Positions 37,354 to 51,324 of a stretch of DNA of 64,000 nt are shown piece by piece. Origin of the DNA: Struthidea cinerea (lineage: Eukaryota; Chordata; Aves; Passeriformes; Corcoracidae). Below the pieces are notes generated by a model. It had not been told where the DNA came from and ran no database searches. It saw only the letters and a list, made by a program, of their open reading frames with translations. How positions within the stretch are numbered: the first letter of the stretch is position 1; each line of letters begins with the position of its first letter. The translations under genes were made by a program, and so were the position numbers. The DNA lies in assembly GCA_013397865.1 (NCBI GenBank), contig VZTI01000691.1, positions 1,301,147 through 1,365,146 on the forward strand, read 5' to 3'.

Positions 37354-38837
37354 TAACTCCATCAGCTCTTTTTTATTCACCCATTTGATTGAATATAACA
37401 GAAGAATACTGTGTTCATCTTTGAAAACTGGGTTTACAAACTGTATTTATACTTCTTACAATTTATTTTTGTATCAGGTAAAATCAGTTTTGCTATATCC
37501 CCCTTATAGCACACTAGTTGTGCTTACTTACAAAACACTCATGCATAAGAAGACTTTTGCACAGTACATTGCAGTTATTATCCTTTTTTTAGAGAATTAG
37601 GATCAACACACTTGCAATATGTTTCTTACTGTAGCCAAAATATGTTGTGTTTTTATCTTTGATGAATACATATGATGGCAAATCTGTTCTGGTTCAGAAG
37701 TATTGCAAAGAGTTTTAACACGGAGTCAAGGACTTTAAAAAATATAAATATGCATATATGTATATATAAAATACTGTTCTTAGATTACCAATTTTTATGT
37801 TATTATATATGCAAAATATTAAAAAGCCTCTGCTGATATAAAACAGTGACAAAGGGTACAAGGTGTCAGTGCCTAGAAAAATGTGTTCACAGCAAATGCA
37901 TCGAATAGCAGTGCTAAAAAAATTCCCTAGAGGCCAAGTTAGTTTTTAAATCCCCATGCGAGCCCTGGCATTGCAAACAAGGTACTATGAAAATTTCTAC
38001 AGATGGCTGCTTAATGTGTAAATTAATCTGACTCAGTAAGGATCATGCTAGTCAGTGGCAGTTATAATTATAGATCAGTGTAAGATCTTGCTCTACAAAT
38101 TTGTACAACCACAAAACTACCATACAAACACACGTTTATTTAAATACTTTAATTATTTACTGTCAGGATTTGTGACACATGTATGCTTCAGCTTGCAAAC
38201 ATTAACTAGGAATGATACACTACAGTGTAGCTAGCATAAAAATAAACAAGGTAGCTTGTTTATTTTTAAAACAAAGGATCCCCAAATAACCAAACCCCAA
38301 CCTGCAGGAATAAGGAGTACCAGAACATGTAAAGCAATGCAATCAAACATAAAACCTCTCATTGTGTGCTGCTGTCCTCAGGAATTTAGGAGAACAACTA
38401 AAGTGCGACATTCTAGAGAGAAAGAAAGCAATATAGGTATCCTCAATTTGGATGTATATTTACAACTTGAATAGAGAGGTATGGAAAAACTTCAAGGCAA
38501 CTGATGGAAGTTTATTTAAAGCAAAGTTATTCACAGTTAATGAGATTTGTGTGCATTTTCAACCATATTTTTTTTTTCCTGAAGAGTTAAGGAAAGCAGC
38601 AATCTTGAAAAGCTCATCTGTTCTGGTAACTCATGTCAGAAAACAATCCTTTACTCTCTCTAAATCAACATGCGCCAAAGAACTCACCATGGCAAATGGG
38701 CAGCAATCGACAAAAACACTCTTCTTTTTTTTTTTTTTCACTTTGTGAATAATAACAAACCTACTTTAATCCTGGCTATCGTCAATTTAATGGAAACCTA
38801 ATTTAAATGAGTTGATTTGGAAATGCTCTTCCCTTTA

Positions 38838-38995
38838 CAAGAGAAATAAAATAAATAAAAGAGAGAAAGGGAGATAAAGAAAAAGTAGATGACAAAGAAA
38901 ATGAGGAAAAAACAAAATAAAAAGAAGATATAGGGAGAGAAAGAAAGAAAAAGAAAGCAATACAGAGCAAATGGAAGGAAGGAGACCAGGGGAGG
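38838..38995. repeat. Purine-rich low-complexity tract
   Basis: About 160 bp that is overwhelmingly A and G on the plus strand, with repeated gaaa, agaa and gggaga words. The minus strand therefore gives a Phe/Leu/Ser-rich frame (38798-39046) that resembles a membrane protein only by composition. The tract could form a triplex or simply be a decayed microsatellite. Confidence 0.85.
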
Positions 38996-41900
38996 TCTAT
39001 TGGTGTTATACTTCAAAGCGATCATAATTTCCTCACTAGTGTACACTTTCAGATAGCACTACAGCAGCATTTCTGCAAGTGTAGGGAGTGAAGGGTAGTG
39101 TTTAAAGTGGACTCTGGCATTTGAGAAATGTTCAAACTGTACACCTGGTTCATCATATATATAATGTGAAAATGGAACCTCAGCTTCATTGCTTTTGTCT
39201 GAAATGTTAGACAAACTGTAAAAAAGAAGAATTGTTTCAGTGATACACTTAAACTTCAAGTACAAGCATTTGGACATTTTTCTGAAGGGTTCATGCTGTG
39301 TCTTGTCTAAGCTCGCCACAACCACTGAATTCTTAAATATGTTTACTTGAAAAGGTCAATAGCTGGTTATCCTGTAAACTTTTCTCTAGGCTAGATAATA
39401 ACAAAGTATTAGTTTTTGCTCATCTTTAGTTGTCAGCCACTCACTAGGAGGTATACAGTGTGCTCATTTTTCCCCAGATTGTAAATGAGAGGGATAAAAG
39501 TGAATCAGAGGCAAGCAGTTGACCGCCTTTATTTATTTTATTTTTTCTTTTAAAAGTCCTGAAATAAAACCGTAACAAAAGAGGAAGAGACATTTAATTA
39601 AGTCATAACCCTCTAGAGCAGCAGCATAAAGTACAGGAAGAAGCAAGCACATTCAGCACACAGACAACAAAGGGAAGAAAAGCTGTTTGTTGAATCAAAC
39701 AATGCTGTATCTTGGTAGCGTGAGGTTTCCACGAGGCTATCGCTGTTATACAGCAAGCACACAAACCCTGTGTTAGTTGAAGGGTTTCTGTAGCCAATCA
39801 CGCTGTTGTGAAGACTGTTTGGAACTCCATGGCAGAAATCTGAATTGTAAGCACTACCAATAGAAAAACCAAACCCCAAACCAAACAAAATATCCAAACG
39901 AGAAAAAAAAAAAGCCTTTTCTTGAAGGTTTTCATCGTTTTTTTCCCCAGAATATTTTGTCAGTCTGGTTTCTATTGTGCTTGGTATTTTATCTAAGGTT
40001 TCTCAAGGAAATAGTGTTGGTGAATTGGCAAAAGGGTCCAGCACTGGTGTGTGTTTTAGTACAAGATGGAAAGTAATCCCCTAGACAAGACTGAAGCAAT
40101 TGAGGTTGGCTGGAGGGAATGGTAAAGGCAATACTTGCTCCCTTAATTACATGGGTGTAATGACATAACATTGACTTGTCAAGATTGCCCTATGGGGTGT
40201 GACTGTTACAGTGCAAGGTCAGACAGCAGCAGCAGGCGACTTCATAGATATATTCTATCAACAGACAGAGGCCGAGGTGATTGCTCTTGCTGGCTGAGAA
40301 CATCCTTGATACCTCAAAAATAGTGTTTCTGCAACAATCTCTAGATAAATGTTAAGCTTGGAGACCTGAGAAAATAAAATTAATGAGAAGAGTAACATAT
40401 ACTTGATGAGCCCACAAACGCATTCAAGGTGGGCTCTGAACTTGCTGTCGACAATTTAAACCACCATCATGTGAAGGACGCTATTGAAAAGAGGCCTTTT
40501 TCCCCTAACCACACTACAGAACACGAATCAGGGGCCAGCTCCAGCTAAGAGCAGTTGAGTACATGGGAATGGGCCACGGTGGGTCCCTCTGGTTCTGAAG
40601 CTACTTTTCCACCTCTGTTAGCCAGGACACCTCTTCCCCAGCTTGGTGCATCACTGCTAGATAGCTTTTTCTGCAACACTTTTGGAAGTGGTCAGCAGGT
40701 GTATAGTTATCCATGAAGTCTACTGTGTTCCTTGCAACAGATTGTACCTTGCATTTTAAAGACAGTTGGGTACTATTTGCTATTTGTATATTGGTAATCA
40801 TACTAAGAATTTTGAGACTATGAATAATTTTTTTTTTAAATTTGGCCTTTATCTACATTCAAATAAATAAGGTATATTCTTTTGGCAAATTTTTGCTTCT
40901 TAATAATCTCTGACAGCTCAGTAAGCAGAATTTTTCAATGACCATATATTTTGAATTTGATGATTTTGTATAATAAATTTACAATTTACATGTTAAGATT
41001 TGAATCTAGTTCAAAACCAGACTTACCATTAAAAAAATGCAGTTATTTGGTCTGATTACATGTGTAAGTCAATTGGAATTGATTGTGGTTCCCTTACTGG
41101 AAGTGAACATTCTGATAAGAATGTTTAAGTATTTCAACATTTGTTTTTCCTGAGCATTCTCCAATGATATGATTATTAGAGGAGCTGACAGTATTCTACT
41201 GATAAAAAAGGCCAGGTCTAGTTGAAATTTTCTTTGTCTTGGCCACTGAAGAAAGAATAGATGTTTAAAAATAAAGAAACAGAGAGTTAGATGGAAGGAA
41301 GGGAAGTCATAATAGAGTATAATATTGATTGGCCTCATCTCTTAGGCATTTAGAGCTTCATCCAGAAGGTTCCTCCCTGATTTTCTGCTGCAAGGCAGTG
41401 TGTAGCGTACCACGTATAGTTAATTAGGTGAACTAAACAGTATGCAGAGATTAGCATAAAGTACAGTTAACCATGTCTGCCATATGTTCAATTGTGCTTT
41501 ATTGTGAATGTGGAGGAATAATTACATAATATGTGGCATATTACACTTTTTCTATAATTTACATAGTAGTACTGCCGTAAAATTATGTTAATAACCTCAG
41601 ACAAACCCTTAAAAGTAATGAAAGCCACAGGTCAGAAACAAAATTTTAATCCTACTTGCAATGGGGATCAAGCCAAGGTTATGAAAGCAACACATTCCGT
41701 TGTGTATTTAAATACCACATTCAATCCTTACCTGTGTCTAGTCTCACAGCTTTGTTGATTAAGCTCCAGAATTTTTTCCCTTGGGTTCTCTTGGCTGGAG
41801 TGGCAACAGGCGCCAGTGTAATGTGGCTTGGCAGGTGAGAGCAGAAGGCACAATCAGCGAGTTATAGCTGCAGTGTTTTCTGCAGTAATTACAGAGAATT

Positions 41901-44863
41901 GATTTTGTCAGATGAAATTTTACACTTTGGGTACATGGAATATTATTTCCAAGAGGGACCTAGGAATGTATTGCAAAGGAGGCAAAATACCCCCACCATT
42001 GCCCACAACCTAGAAAAGCTACAGAAAAAGTGAGGTCAAAACTCTAAAAGCCATCGCAAATGTGGTTGCCACAGGAGATAAAGTTAAAAGCTTTGAAATC
42101 TTCAGGGTGAAAGATTAACTTTCTGATGCTCCAGACATCCTCTTTGAATTTATTTCCCTCTGGCTAAATTGTTCTCTTGCATCTCAGCTAATATTTTCAG
42201 GTATTTTTTAATATGACTACTCCTTGAAAGGCTGGGAAAAATTAGAATATGCGCGCATAAAAGAGATTTTTAAAAGGCCAAATCCATCTGGTCAAAACAG
42301 AAACAGCCATGTGAAATTCAAGAAACTGGTTGATCTGTGTACAAATTAATTTTTGTGTTTATGGAAAAACTCATTAACATGGTACCAACTCCTTCCCTTC
42401 ACTGCAACCACTGTATTTCTGGTACTTTGTTCCTTTTAGGAGGGCATTAAAAGCCCTTAATGTCCTACATCTTCTGGGTCATTGTGCTACTACTTACAGA
42501 ATCATGTTAGTATCATTCTTACTCTTCAAGCAAAAGCTAAAATAGTTATTGTCATCAATTTGGCTAAAATCTGCGTGCTGCTAGAAAACTCTTTAATGTC
42601 TCTAATTTTGGTGTACTTTTCTGGATGTCCACTTTTAAAGTCACCAGAGTAAGTCCACATTGCTTGGTTTTACCTTTTTACTTGACAATTCTGATAAAAG
42701 TGTTCAGTGGAATGAGTTTTCAAAATAATTGCAATGCAACTCAGGATAATTTTAGACGATTCTCTCTCTCTCAGTCCTACACTGCTTTACAGCAAAACCC
42801 CCCAAAATTCCTACAGAAAACTCTAAGGATAGGAACTGGGAGGAAAGAATTATCATGGAACAGTGAGCATCAAAATCCTGATTCCTCCTTTCCTGAGCCA
42901 CAGGAAAACACAGAGGGCGGGCTCAAAGCAGAGATGAGTTGAAGGAAATCTGCAAAACCATGCTGCTCTGCCCTGCTCTGCTGCTTGCACTGACCAAGTG
43001 CAAAGTACAAAATAGGATTCTGAGCAAAACACACTGATTTAACGTAAATCACTACTGACACATTTTCATGGGTGGATACAGACCCTTAAAAGGGACAATG
43101 GCATAAGTATTAGGTTGGTGACATTTCTTTTATATGTCTTGGAGTAGAAGTGGCCTTTGCTTTATTAGCAAGTATATGTGCAATTCTTTTCACTGAGGCA
43201 ATTATGCATAATACCGAGCACATAAAAGTACTAAAATATTTTTAGAAGTGACTGCATGTGCTCTGCTAGGACTGCAGAATTATAATTTACTACACACAAA
43301 AAAGAACACAGTAAATGTTGCCTCACATTCTTGACTTCTCAAGTTTATATACTACATTTAAACATTCTGCATTTTATTGTAACTATTTGGCACCAAATCT
43401 TACATGCACTAAACCGAATACGAACTTATACTGTTTCCTCATTTCTGCTGTTATATGTTGCTAATCTCTAGCCTATGCATGGCTCCTCCTTTCAGCTATT
43501 TGTGGTTTTAGAGACTTTTCTAAGTTTCCAGTAATACTGAATAGCTGTTTATAAAAATTTCAAATTCTCCAAGGCCTTTTTAGAATTAGTTCTTCAAGTT
43601 ACTATGCTTTGATGGTTCCATCCATTTTCATATATATTATGTGGTAAAATAAAACACTGAATTTTTCTCATCTTTCATTTTTCTTATTAAAAATGCATTA
43701 AATTCTTCTCCTTTTTATTTTCTTTTTTTTTTCCCCCATAATCCATTTTTCTCATTACACCTGAATTCTACTTCAAGTACTTCAACCCACTGTTAATTTT
43801 TTTCTTTTGATAAGACAGAACATATTTGCCTCAGTCTCATCTGGGGTTTTTAGAGAGAGAACTATGGAGAAGAACTTTCCAATGTAAGTGGGAACTAAAT
43901 TCTTTAAACCTTTCACTTTTTCCTCCCAGAATGCTGATTGACAAAAAATAGCTCAGAACTATTATAATGGCTTCTCTTATTTATTTCCTTGTTGCATGTC
44001 TAAACCCTTGCTACCACTTGAATACTTGATATTTCGTTGGAGCTCAGACCCGTGCAGCATCATGAAACAAATGCTGTATTCTCCAGCAACTTGCAAGAAT
44101 ATTTGGATCTATTGTTTGATTAAATAACATGATCCATCAAACCTCTGTGTCTCTTCCTCCAGATTTTGCCTTTTCTTCATATTCCTTTTTTCTCTCACAT
44201 TTAAATGCTGTTTCCTGTCTTTTCCTGTCTTCCATCAACCTTTCATTTTCTATTTTCAGTTCTAATATTTCACTGCCATATTTCCCCATTTCACACTTCT
44301 TTTCTGTTTACCTTAAAATACCTCCTGAGGTTTTTTTTAACCTCTAATTTTAGTTTTCTTTCAGTGTCCCAGATCAACTAAAATTCTGGATGCCAGACCC
44401 TCTGTGTATGAAAAAAGAAAATATGTATTTCCTTCCTTTCATAAGCCTCTCCCCTGTGAGAGTGAAGAGTGAAGGCTGAAATAAGGAAAAGGGAAAGGCA
44501 AAAAGAAGTAAGCTTTACTGCATTTAAATTTAGTAGCCAGAGGACTCTGAAGGAAAAGTGGCACCAGGCTGATACAGATTGTAATGAAATTAGCCTGTGG
44601 AGTCTTGCACCTTTCACAGACTCACTATGAACCACTTCTTTTCCCCCATTAATGCAAGGAAAGGGAAGTGCAATAGATTCAATCCTTGACATGGTTCTGA
44701 TTAGAATTTACTGCAAAACTGACTCCAGAGCTCTCAGCAACTTGGCAGATGGCTCAAGGAAAACTGCATGTGAAACCAGTGAGAAATAGCTTCAGGAAAT
44801 CTATATTAAGCCAGATACCATGACTCAGGCTTTTAATGAGAAGAGTGACTGGGTTCTGGTTGG

Positions 44864-44910
44864 TTTGTTGTTGTTGTTGTTGTTGTTTTGCTGTTCTTTT
44901 GTTGTTGTTT
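44864..44910. repeat. (GTT)n trinucleotide repeat
   Basis: About eight GTT units at 44865-44888. A further short GTTGTTGTTTT block ends near 44910. Confidence 0.92.
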
Positions 44911-47896
44911 TGGGTTTTTTTTCACTATATGTATGATTCTTGTTGTTAGAATTAGGATGAAAATGTAAATATATAGTGAATTAGTTGCCTGATTCCTGGC
45001 CCTAATTTATGACAGCATCAATATACTTCAAAACTATTTTTCTTCTGACATTGAATTGAAAATTCCTTCTGTTTTATAAAAAAAATCATACTTGTCCTGT
45101 ACTTAACCAAATTCTGCTCAATTTAGCCCCATGCACTATTAGAACTCAAACATTTATACTTCGTAGATATCATTGTACTTTTTTTTATAAATAGGAATGG
45201 CTTTGATATTTTCAAAGTTGCTCGGGGAATTTGGATGATCAATTAATGTTCCCTTTCATGGGAGCTGGACAACTGCTTAATTTATTTTTATACAATGCTT
45301 TGAAAAGTGTCAGTGCATACATTTAGCTATAATCTGTAAGAACTGGCATCTAATACAGTTCCAAACCCCGCACACAACATCTAAGTCCCTATTGCACTTT
45401 GTGTACCCTCCTCGACACAAACGGCTCATAACAGACACTGTTTTTAAGAAACCTTTCCACTAAAGTAACTAAAGTAACTTTTGCTTGATCATGGTGTCTT
45501 TCTATCACTATTGATTGTTCAGTTTTTCCACTTAGCAGATGGATTTTAAAGAACATCTAAAGGGGGTCTCAAATTGTTTTTTCTAGAATGGTTGAAGTGT
45601 ACTTACTGAGTTCATTCAGTAGTTAGCCATAGCCAAAACAAATAAGTGGACTTAAATGGAGGAAAAAAAAAAAGGAAGACATAGAGCTGTTCAATGAGCA
45701 GTAGGACCAATGATGTCCCTTTTCTTGCAGACATCTTACATTTTTCAGTGACTCTGTATTTTCCATACTCAGAGCACCTCTTCAAAACTGTCTTCTCTCT
45801 CTGTCAGTATGCTGGATTGCCTCTTTATTGGTTAGACTAGAGGCAGTTTACCTTTTCCTTCACTTCAAACTGAATATGTGTCTGTCAGGGTGACAGTGAT
45901 TTTGTTAGAACACCAAAGAGAACAACTTTTCCTACAGAGGAATAAAGTGGGTCTTGCTTACCTTTATGCTTGTAGGAACTTAAAAAAATTGTCTCTTTGT
46001 TAAACATCACTGAAATCAGCCTGTAAGTTCTACAACTATTGGTAGTCTGAAGGAGTGCTGGTGAAAACATTTTGCAAGGGCACAAGACTCATTTTTTAAT
46101 GAGCAGAACAAAAAATCTCACTGTTATCAACATTACTGCTGTATTTCTTAGTATGTAACTCCAAAAAAATAATTTAGTATTATTTTTAAACATACTTGCA
46201 TACTAAATCTGTTGATGCTTTAGCATCTATAATCATTATGTCATAGTGGTTTTAAGTTTAAAGTTAATTTCTACTTCAGATAATTCAAATATATGTTACA
46301 AAATAAGAAAGGGGGAAACAAAATCCCTTGTTGGCAGGTTAAATTCATAGTGTTTTCCAGAAATGGCCATCAGCCAGTTTCAAGTCTATAGGAAAAGATG
46401 CTCAAGGAACTTGCAGCTCACTACCACAAGCATCAACAGCAATGCTGATTCGGACTTTCTTTCCTTCTACATTACAGTAAGCTGTGATGATCCATGTTCA
46501 TTTCAGGACTAAGAATTCCCAAATGGTCTCAGTTTAAATCATCTGCCTATACTGAGAAAAATGCTACTGCCTTTATTAAAACAGATCAGTCATGCTTGTC
46601 ACAAATAGAGATAGACCAAAAGGAAATAAGGGGAAAATGAAATAAGAAAAACATATTAAATCTTTTAAAATATTCTGACTAATTTCTTTGTTGGTTTGTT
46701 TTCGTTTTTTTTCTTTGAAGTCTTTCCTCAGAGACAAGGCAAATATTGGTTTACAATATATGACAAATTGTGAGAATCTATAAATGTGGTCACACACTAA
46801 GCATGATGGAATTTACTGCTGCTGCACTGCCTGTCTCAGACACACAGTAGGTTGCCCACTTTTCAGTACAGAGCAGTTACATTTTCTCAGTTGGGAGCAC
46901 AACATTATATGCAAGACTACATTTCTCAGAAGTCCATTTCCTAGGTTTAGGCACTGTGGACCTCATCACTTCTGTATTAAGAACACATGATAAGCTATAA
47001 CATGGCCATGACCATCCAAATCCCCCTTTTTTATCAGTAACTATCTCACTGCCAAAAATGTCAAACAGAGCAGCAACAACATGAACAGTCATTTACTTTT
47101 GGAGGAAGGTGACATTTCTGCTCTTTTGGTACATTAGCTCTTTTTGAAATGCCACAGAACATGCACAGAACTGGTGAAATTTAATAAAAAAATTACTTAT
47201 GCAAGATAGAACATAAAAAAGGCACAGAAGGTTAAAGTTGAAAGTGAAGTTAAAAGATATATATCAGGATTGGGAAGCATCAAATAAAATAAAAAACCAA
47301 ATAACAAAAATAGGTTTCCTCTGGGAGAAATAGGAAAAAATGGCAATGCTTTAGTCAGAACAATTCTATTCAAGGGAAAAAACATGGAATAACTTCATGG
47401 GTGGCCAAGACACATAGACCTATCCTTCAATCCAAAAAATGGCCAAGAATCCTAAACAGGAAAGCATAGTAGAAAATAAACAACTTGTGAATGTGAGCAG
47501 TAGCAGCTGGAATCAGGCTGTTCCCAACCCTTTAATAAATCCAAGATGTAAATAGCTCAGAGGAATTAATCTCTGAATCAGGAGTGATTGGTACGTGGTT
47601 AATACTTGAATTACCAAGGCACCACATAACAATTTAAGGCACAGAAAACAAGCATGGGTAGTTTGGGGCACTGAGAGGAACAGAGGCAAGTTGAGGAGCA
47701 TGTGATAAAAAAATGATCCAAATACAGTTCATTTTCCTGGAATGACTGAGAGGTTCAGAGGAAACTAAAACTGCCAAGACTACTCAAACTGCTAGAAAAA
47801 AACCAGCCAAATGATGAGAAATACTCCTTTTTCCCTTACTGGCAGTCAGGTAGACTTACTGGGACTAAGTGTCTCTTGATATGGGATAATATCAGA

Positions 47897-47922
47897 TTTT
47901 TTTTTTCTTTTCTTTTTTTTAA
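47897..47922. repeat. T-rich homopolymer run
   Basis: T10, then C-broken T blocks. This could be the remnant of a poly(A) tail on the minus strand, but no retroposed body was recognised beside it. Confidence 0.8.
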
Positions 47923-48943
47923 TTTGGCTGAAATAAATTATAAAAAACCCATTATATTTTCTTTTTAAAAAACAGAAAAAAAGTCCATTCTTTCAAAAGC
48001 TGCTGGAGTTTAAGAGTTTTGCATGATGTAGATATTTGCTACAGGATAATATCATGGCTTTATCTCTACCATAAATGACTCATAATCTAAGTTCCAACAT
48101 ATGAAGACACGTAGTGGTGCCTCTCAGAGGTGCCATAACAAATTTCCTGTACCTTTCCTCATCGTAAATTAGGAGATTCCACTCCTGCAGATCTTGGGAA
48201 TAAGCAGTAATGAGGAAGATGACTCTTCATGCTGCCAGTCCCAAACCAGCCTGAGATTCGGACAAACCTCTTTGGCACCTGTTCTATAACCACTGATCTT
48301 GTGATTAAAATTAGGGTCACCTGTATGAACTGAAACAAAATTAAACTCTTGATAGGCGTTTGGTTTCTTGACAAATGACATTAAACTCTTTCCAAATACT
48401 TAACAAGGGGCTTGTAAACTTTACTTTAGCATCAGCAAGAAATTAATTGGTATGGAAAGTTTATTCTTGCAACTATATGTTAGAGGAAAAAACCTGGAAA
48501 CATACTAAAACAAACTAACCTGGAAGTATATGGGTACAATTTGAAATGGAGTCTATGTGTCCATCCTTTATGTCTACTTAATAAACTAACAACTCTAGAA
48601 AATAACGTTTTTGGGAACCCGCTCAATATCTCAGAAATGGACATTTCCAGGTCCCTGCAACGATGCTTAGAAAACGAAAAATGGAAAAGCACCAGAGAAC
48701 TTTGTGTAGAATATTAGGTGCAGCGTTCATCCAGTCCATCTATAGGAATTTCAGTGTGTCAATCCCACAGCAATTCAGACACTGTTTTTATTAGAAGAAG
48801 AGAGATCATTAAGCTTAACGTTACACAAAACATTATTAACACTTTTAAAGGATGGAGGAACTTAAAATTACTCAAAATATTTATAAAAATAAGTCACTTT
48901 TATTTAATTGGGGTAAAATAGAAAAAAATGGACTACAAATATA

Positions 48944-49440
48944 ATAGAATCATAGAATCATAGAATCATAGAATCATAGAATCATAGAATATGCTGAGTT
49001 GGAACGGACCTATCAGGGTCACTGAGCCCAATTCCCATGCACAGGATACCCCAAGAGTCACACCATGTCCCTGAGAGCATTGTCCAATTACTTCTTGAAC
49101 TCTGCCAGGCTGGTGCTGTGACCACTGCCCTGGGGAGCTGTTCCAGTGCCTAATCTCCCTCTGGTTGAGGAACCTTTTTCTAACATCCAGCCTAAACCTC
49201 CCCTGACACACCTTGAGGCCATTCCCTCAAGACCTGTCAGTGGTCACAAGAGGAAAGAGATCGGTGCTTGCACTTGCACTATCTATACCTCATGAGGAAG
49301 CTGTAATTGCAGTGAGGTCTCCCCTCAGTCTCCTCCAGGCTGAACAAACCAAGTGACCTCAGCTGCTCTTCATTTAGCTTCTCTTCCAGACCCTTCACCA
49401 TCCTTGTGTCCTTCCTTTGGATGCCTCTAAGAGTTTAATA
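48944..49440 (-). mobile_element. CR1 LINE 3' end, minus strand
   Basis: About 500 bp of CR1 in minus orientation. The element's 3' tail is at 48944-48990, with five copies of the 8-bp unit (GAATCATA on plus), an unusually long tail for the copies here. Reading on minus, the order is tail, 'tatgctgagttgga' block (plus 48990-49003), then the 3' untranslated region up to the 'agagtctccaaaggaggg'-like block near 49410-49436. The last 220 bp align readily with the copy at 36328-37353, so both belong to one subfamily. A small internal deletion lies near 49255-49290. The 5' end is truncated before the reverse transcriptase. A minus-strand frame (48966-49211) is untranslated-region sequence read by chance. 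Confidence 0.95.
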
Positions 49441-50828
49441 TTTTTAGCAATTTTCTTTTCTAGTCAGATTAGAAAGCCATAGTCAAGAGGAGCTGAGGGC
49501 TTAATTTACGTGAATTATTCTAATCTAAAAAACAACTTTTGATGTCAAGATGTTCATATTTGACCTGTGGCCCTGGCCAGAAGCAGGAAGCAAAGTGGGA
49601 AAGTGAAAAACAAGTCAGTGAGGTACAAAGCTCTTTTGAAATTTGTGGAAAAATTAAGAAAAGAAACATTTACTGTAAGCTTTTCGTGGCAATTTAGATT
49701 CTGCCCTTACTTTAGCTAAAGACATTTGGCCACCTGATATTGGAAAGTGATATTTTCAGGATGAATAGTAGAACATACCTGCAAGGAACAATTCCGACCT
49801 TTTTTGTAACACTAAGAAATATTTTATGAGTGATTAGGGTTCATTTAGTAACTATTCAACCTAGGCTTTTTGGTTAACTGAAGCAGATTGACTATTTGAG
49901 CTTCTCAGAAACACAGATGGACAAGGTCAGTACATCTCTGTTTTTCATCCAGGCACTCAGGTAGAAAATTAGCCAACTGAGCTCCATAATTCCACCTGTC
50001 TTTTTTAAAATTTTTTTTCACTTCCTTTAAAAAATGTTTTTCCCCTTCTCTCCTAATTGGGCTTGTGGATAAGCTTTCAGCTTCCTTTTACTGTTCTTTC
50101 GCTTTCAGCCTTTCTCTGTAGGATGGTATTGTCCTATCATAGCATTCCATGAGCTCTTTGCTCCTCTGCTTTTTGCACCACTGGCTACAGAATTTAAATT
50201 GAAGTCATTAAGTTGTTGTGCAGTTTTTAGACATATGACCACCAATGTAAAGGTCAGGTCATCCATTTCTAAGATAAACTGCTGAGTTATATTTTATTGA
50301 GTGTAAGCCTGCATAGACCTTGCTTGAAATTCTTCAGTGGGAAACATCCCTACATTGACACAAAGTGTGAAGTTAGATGAATTTAAATGTATCAGCCATA
50401 AATAGAAAAAAGACTTTCTTTTTCTGGCCCTATACTTGGACCAGAATATATGATATACAGCAGTGACGTGACTCATGTGAGACTCAGAAATTGAAGTATA
50501 GTTCCTGATTTAAACAGAAAAAGACATTGAATCATTATGTCCCACGGGAATTTTCTAACTATTTTGAGTAACTGCCATTTTGTAGTTCTTAATAACTTTC
50601 TCTCTCCTTCTTCCCTTTTTCTCCTGCCTTGTCTTGATTGCATTGTAACACAGAATTGAATTTTTTCCTAAATGTCATATTTAGTATGGAAACCTTGATA
50701 CTAAGAATGTTAATATCTCCACCCACAGATATTTTATCAGACATCATGTTTTAAGAAATTCTTATATTAAGTACTAACTCCACTGCAAAGGGACAGATAT
50801 TTTCCAACGGAAATGATCATTCCAAGAT
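49441..50828. other. Unique non-coding DNA between CR1 copies
   Basis: No gene or repeat recognised. T-rich runs lie near 50004-50022. Confidence 0.6.
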
Positions 50829-51324
50829 GTTTGGCACTGGTGAGGCCACACCTCAAATCCTGTGATCATCTCTGGACCCTCACTACAAGACAGACTGACA
50901 TGGAGGAGCTGGAGTGAGTTCAGAGGAGGGCAATGGAGCTGGTGAAGGGTCTGGAGCACAAGTGCCACGAGGAAGGGCTGAGGGAGCTGGGGGTGTTTAG
51001 CCTGGAGAAAAGGAGGCTCAGGAGGGACCTTATCACTCTCTGCAACACCCTGAAAGGAGGGTGCAGCCAGGTGGGGGTTGGCCTCTTCCAGGTAACAAGT
51101 GATAGGAAAGAGGAAATGGCCTCAGGCTGCACCACGGGAGGTTTAGATTGGATATTAGGTAAAATTTCATCACCAAAAGGACTGTCAGGCATTGGAACAG
51201 GCTGCCAGGGAAGTGGTTGAGTCACCATCACTGGAGGTTTCTAAAGGATAGCAGCTGTCCTGGATGAAGGTTAGACTTGGTGGTCATAGGGGTCTTTTCT
51301 GACCGAAATGATTCTGTGATTTTA
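50829..51324 (+). mobile_element. CR1 LINE 3' end, second subfamily
   Basis: About 500 bp in plus orientation. It begins near 'ggcactggtgaggccacacct' and carries the 'ttcagaggagggcaatgga' block (50918-50936), 'ttagcctggagaaaaggaggctcaggaggga' (50998-51028) and the ending 'aatgattctgtgatttt' (51308-51324). Its last 100 bp differ from the copies at 37353, 48944 and 58345, so it belongs to a different CR1 subfamily. A 95-codon frame (50933-51220) crosses it. Frames like this in the CR1 3' region are often mislabelled as proteins. No reverse-transcriptase motif is present. Confidence 0.95.

Larger units (their letters stand above)
37354..48943. other. Unique non-coding DNA, no gene seen
   Basis: About 11.6 kb without a recognised gene or transposon. 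Simple-sequence items inside it are a T15 run at 38724-38738, a purine-rich tract at 38838-38995, a (GTT)n run at 44864-44888, an A12 run at 45663-45674 and a T-rich run at 47897-47922. Stretches near 37910-38110 and 43090-43270 read like conserved non-coding DNA. Open frames reach 105 codons (42625-42942 plus) without motifs. Confidence 0.65.

Noticed and set aside
37105..37356. Frame similar in sequence to one at 48966-49211, possible gene family
   Set aside because: Both are the same CR1 3' untranslated region read through. The similarity is due to the transposon.
38798..39046. 82-codon minus frame that looks like a multi-pass membrane protein
   Set aside because: It is the complement of a purine-rich low-complexity tract. 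The Phe/Leu/Ser content is compositional.
50933..51220. 95-codon frame, possible protein
   Set aside because: It lies wholly inside the 3' region of a CR1 element.
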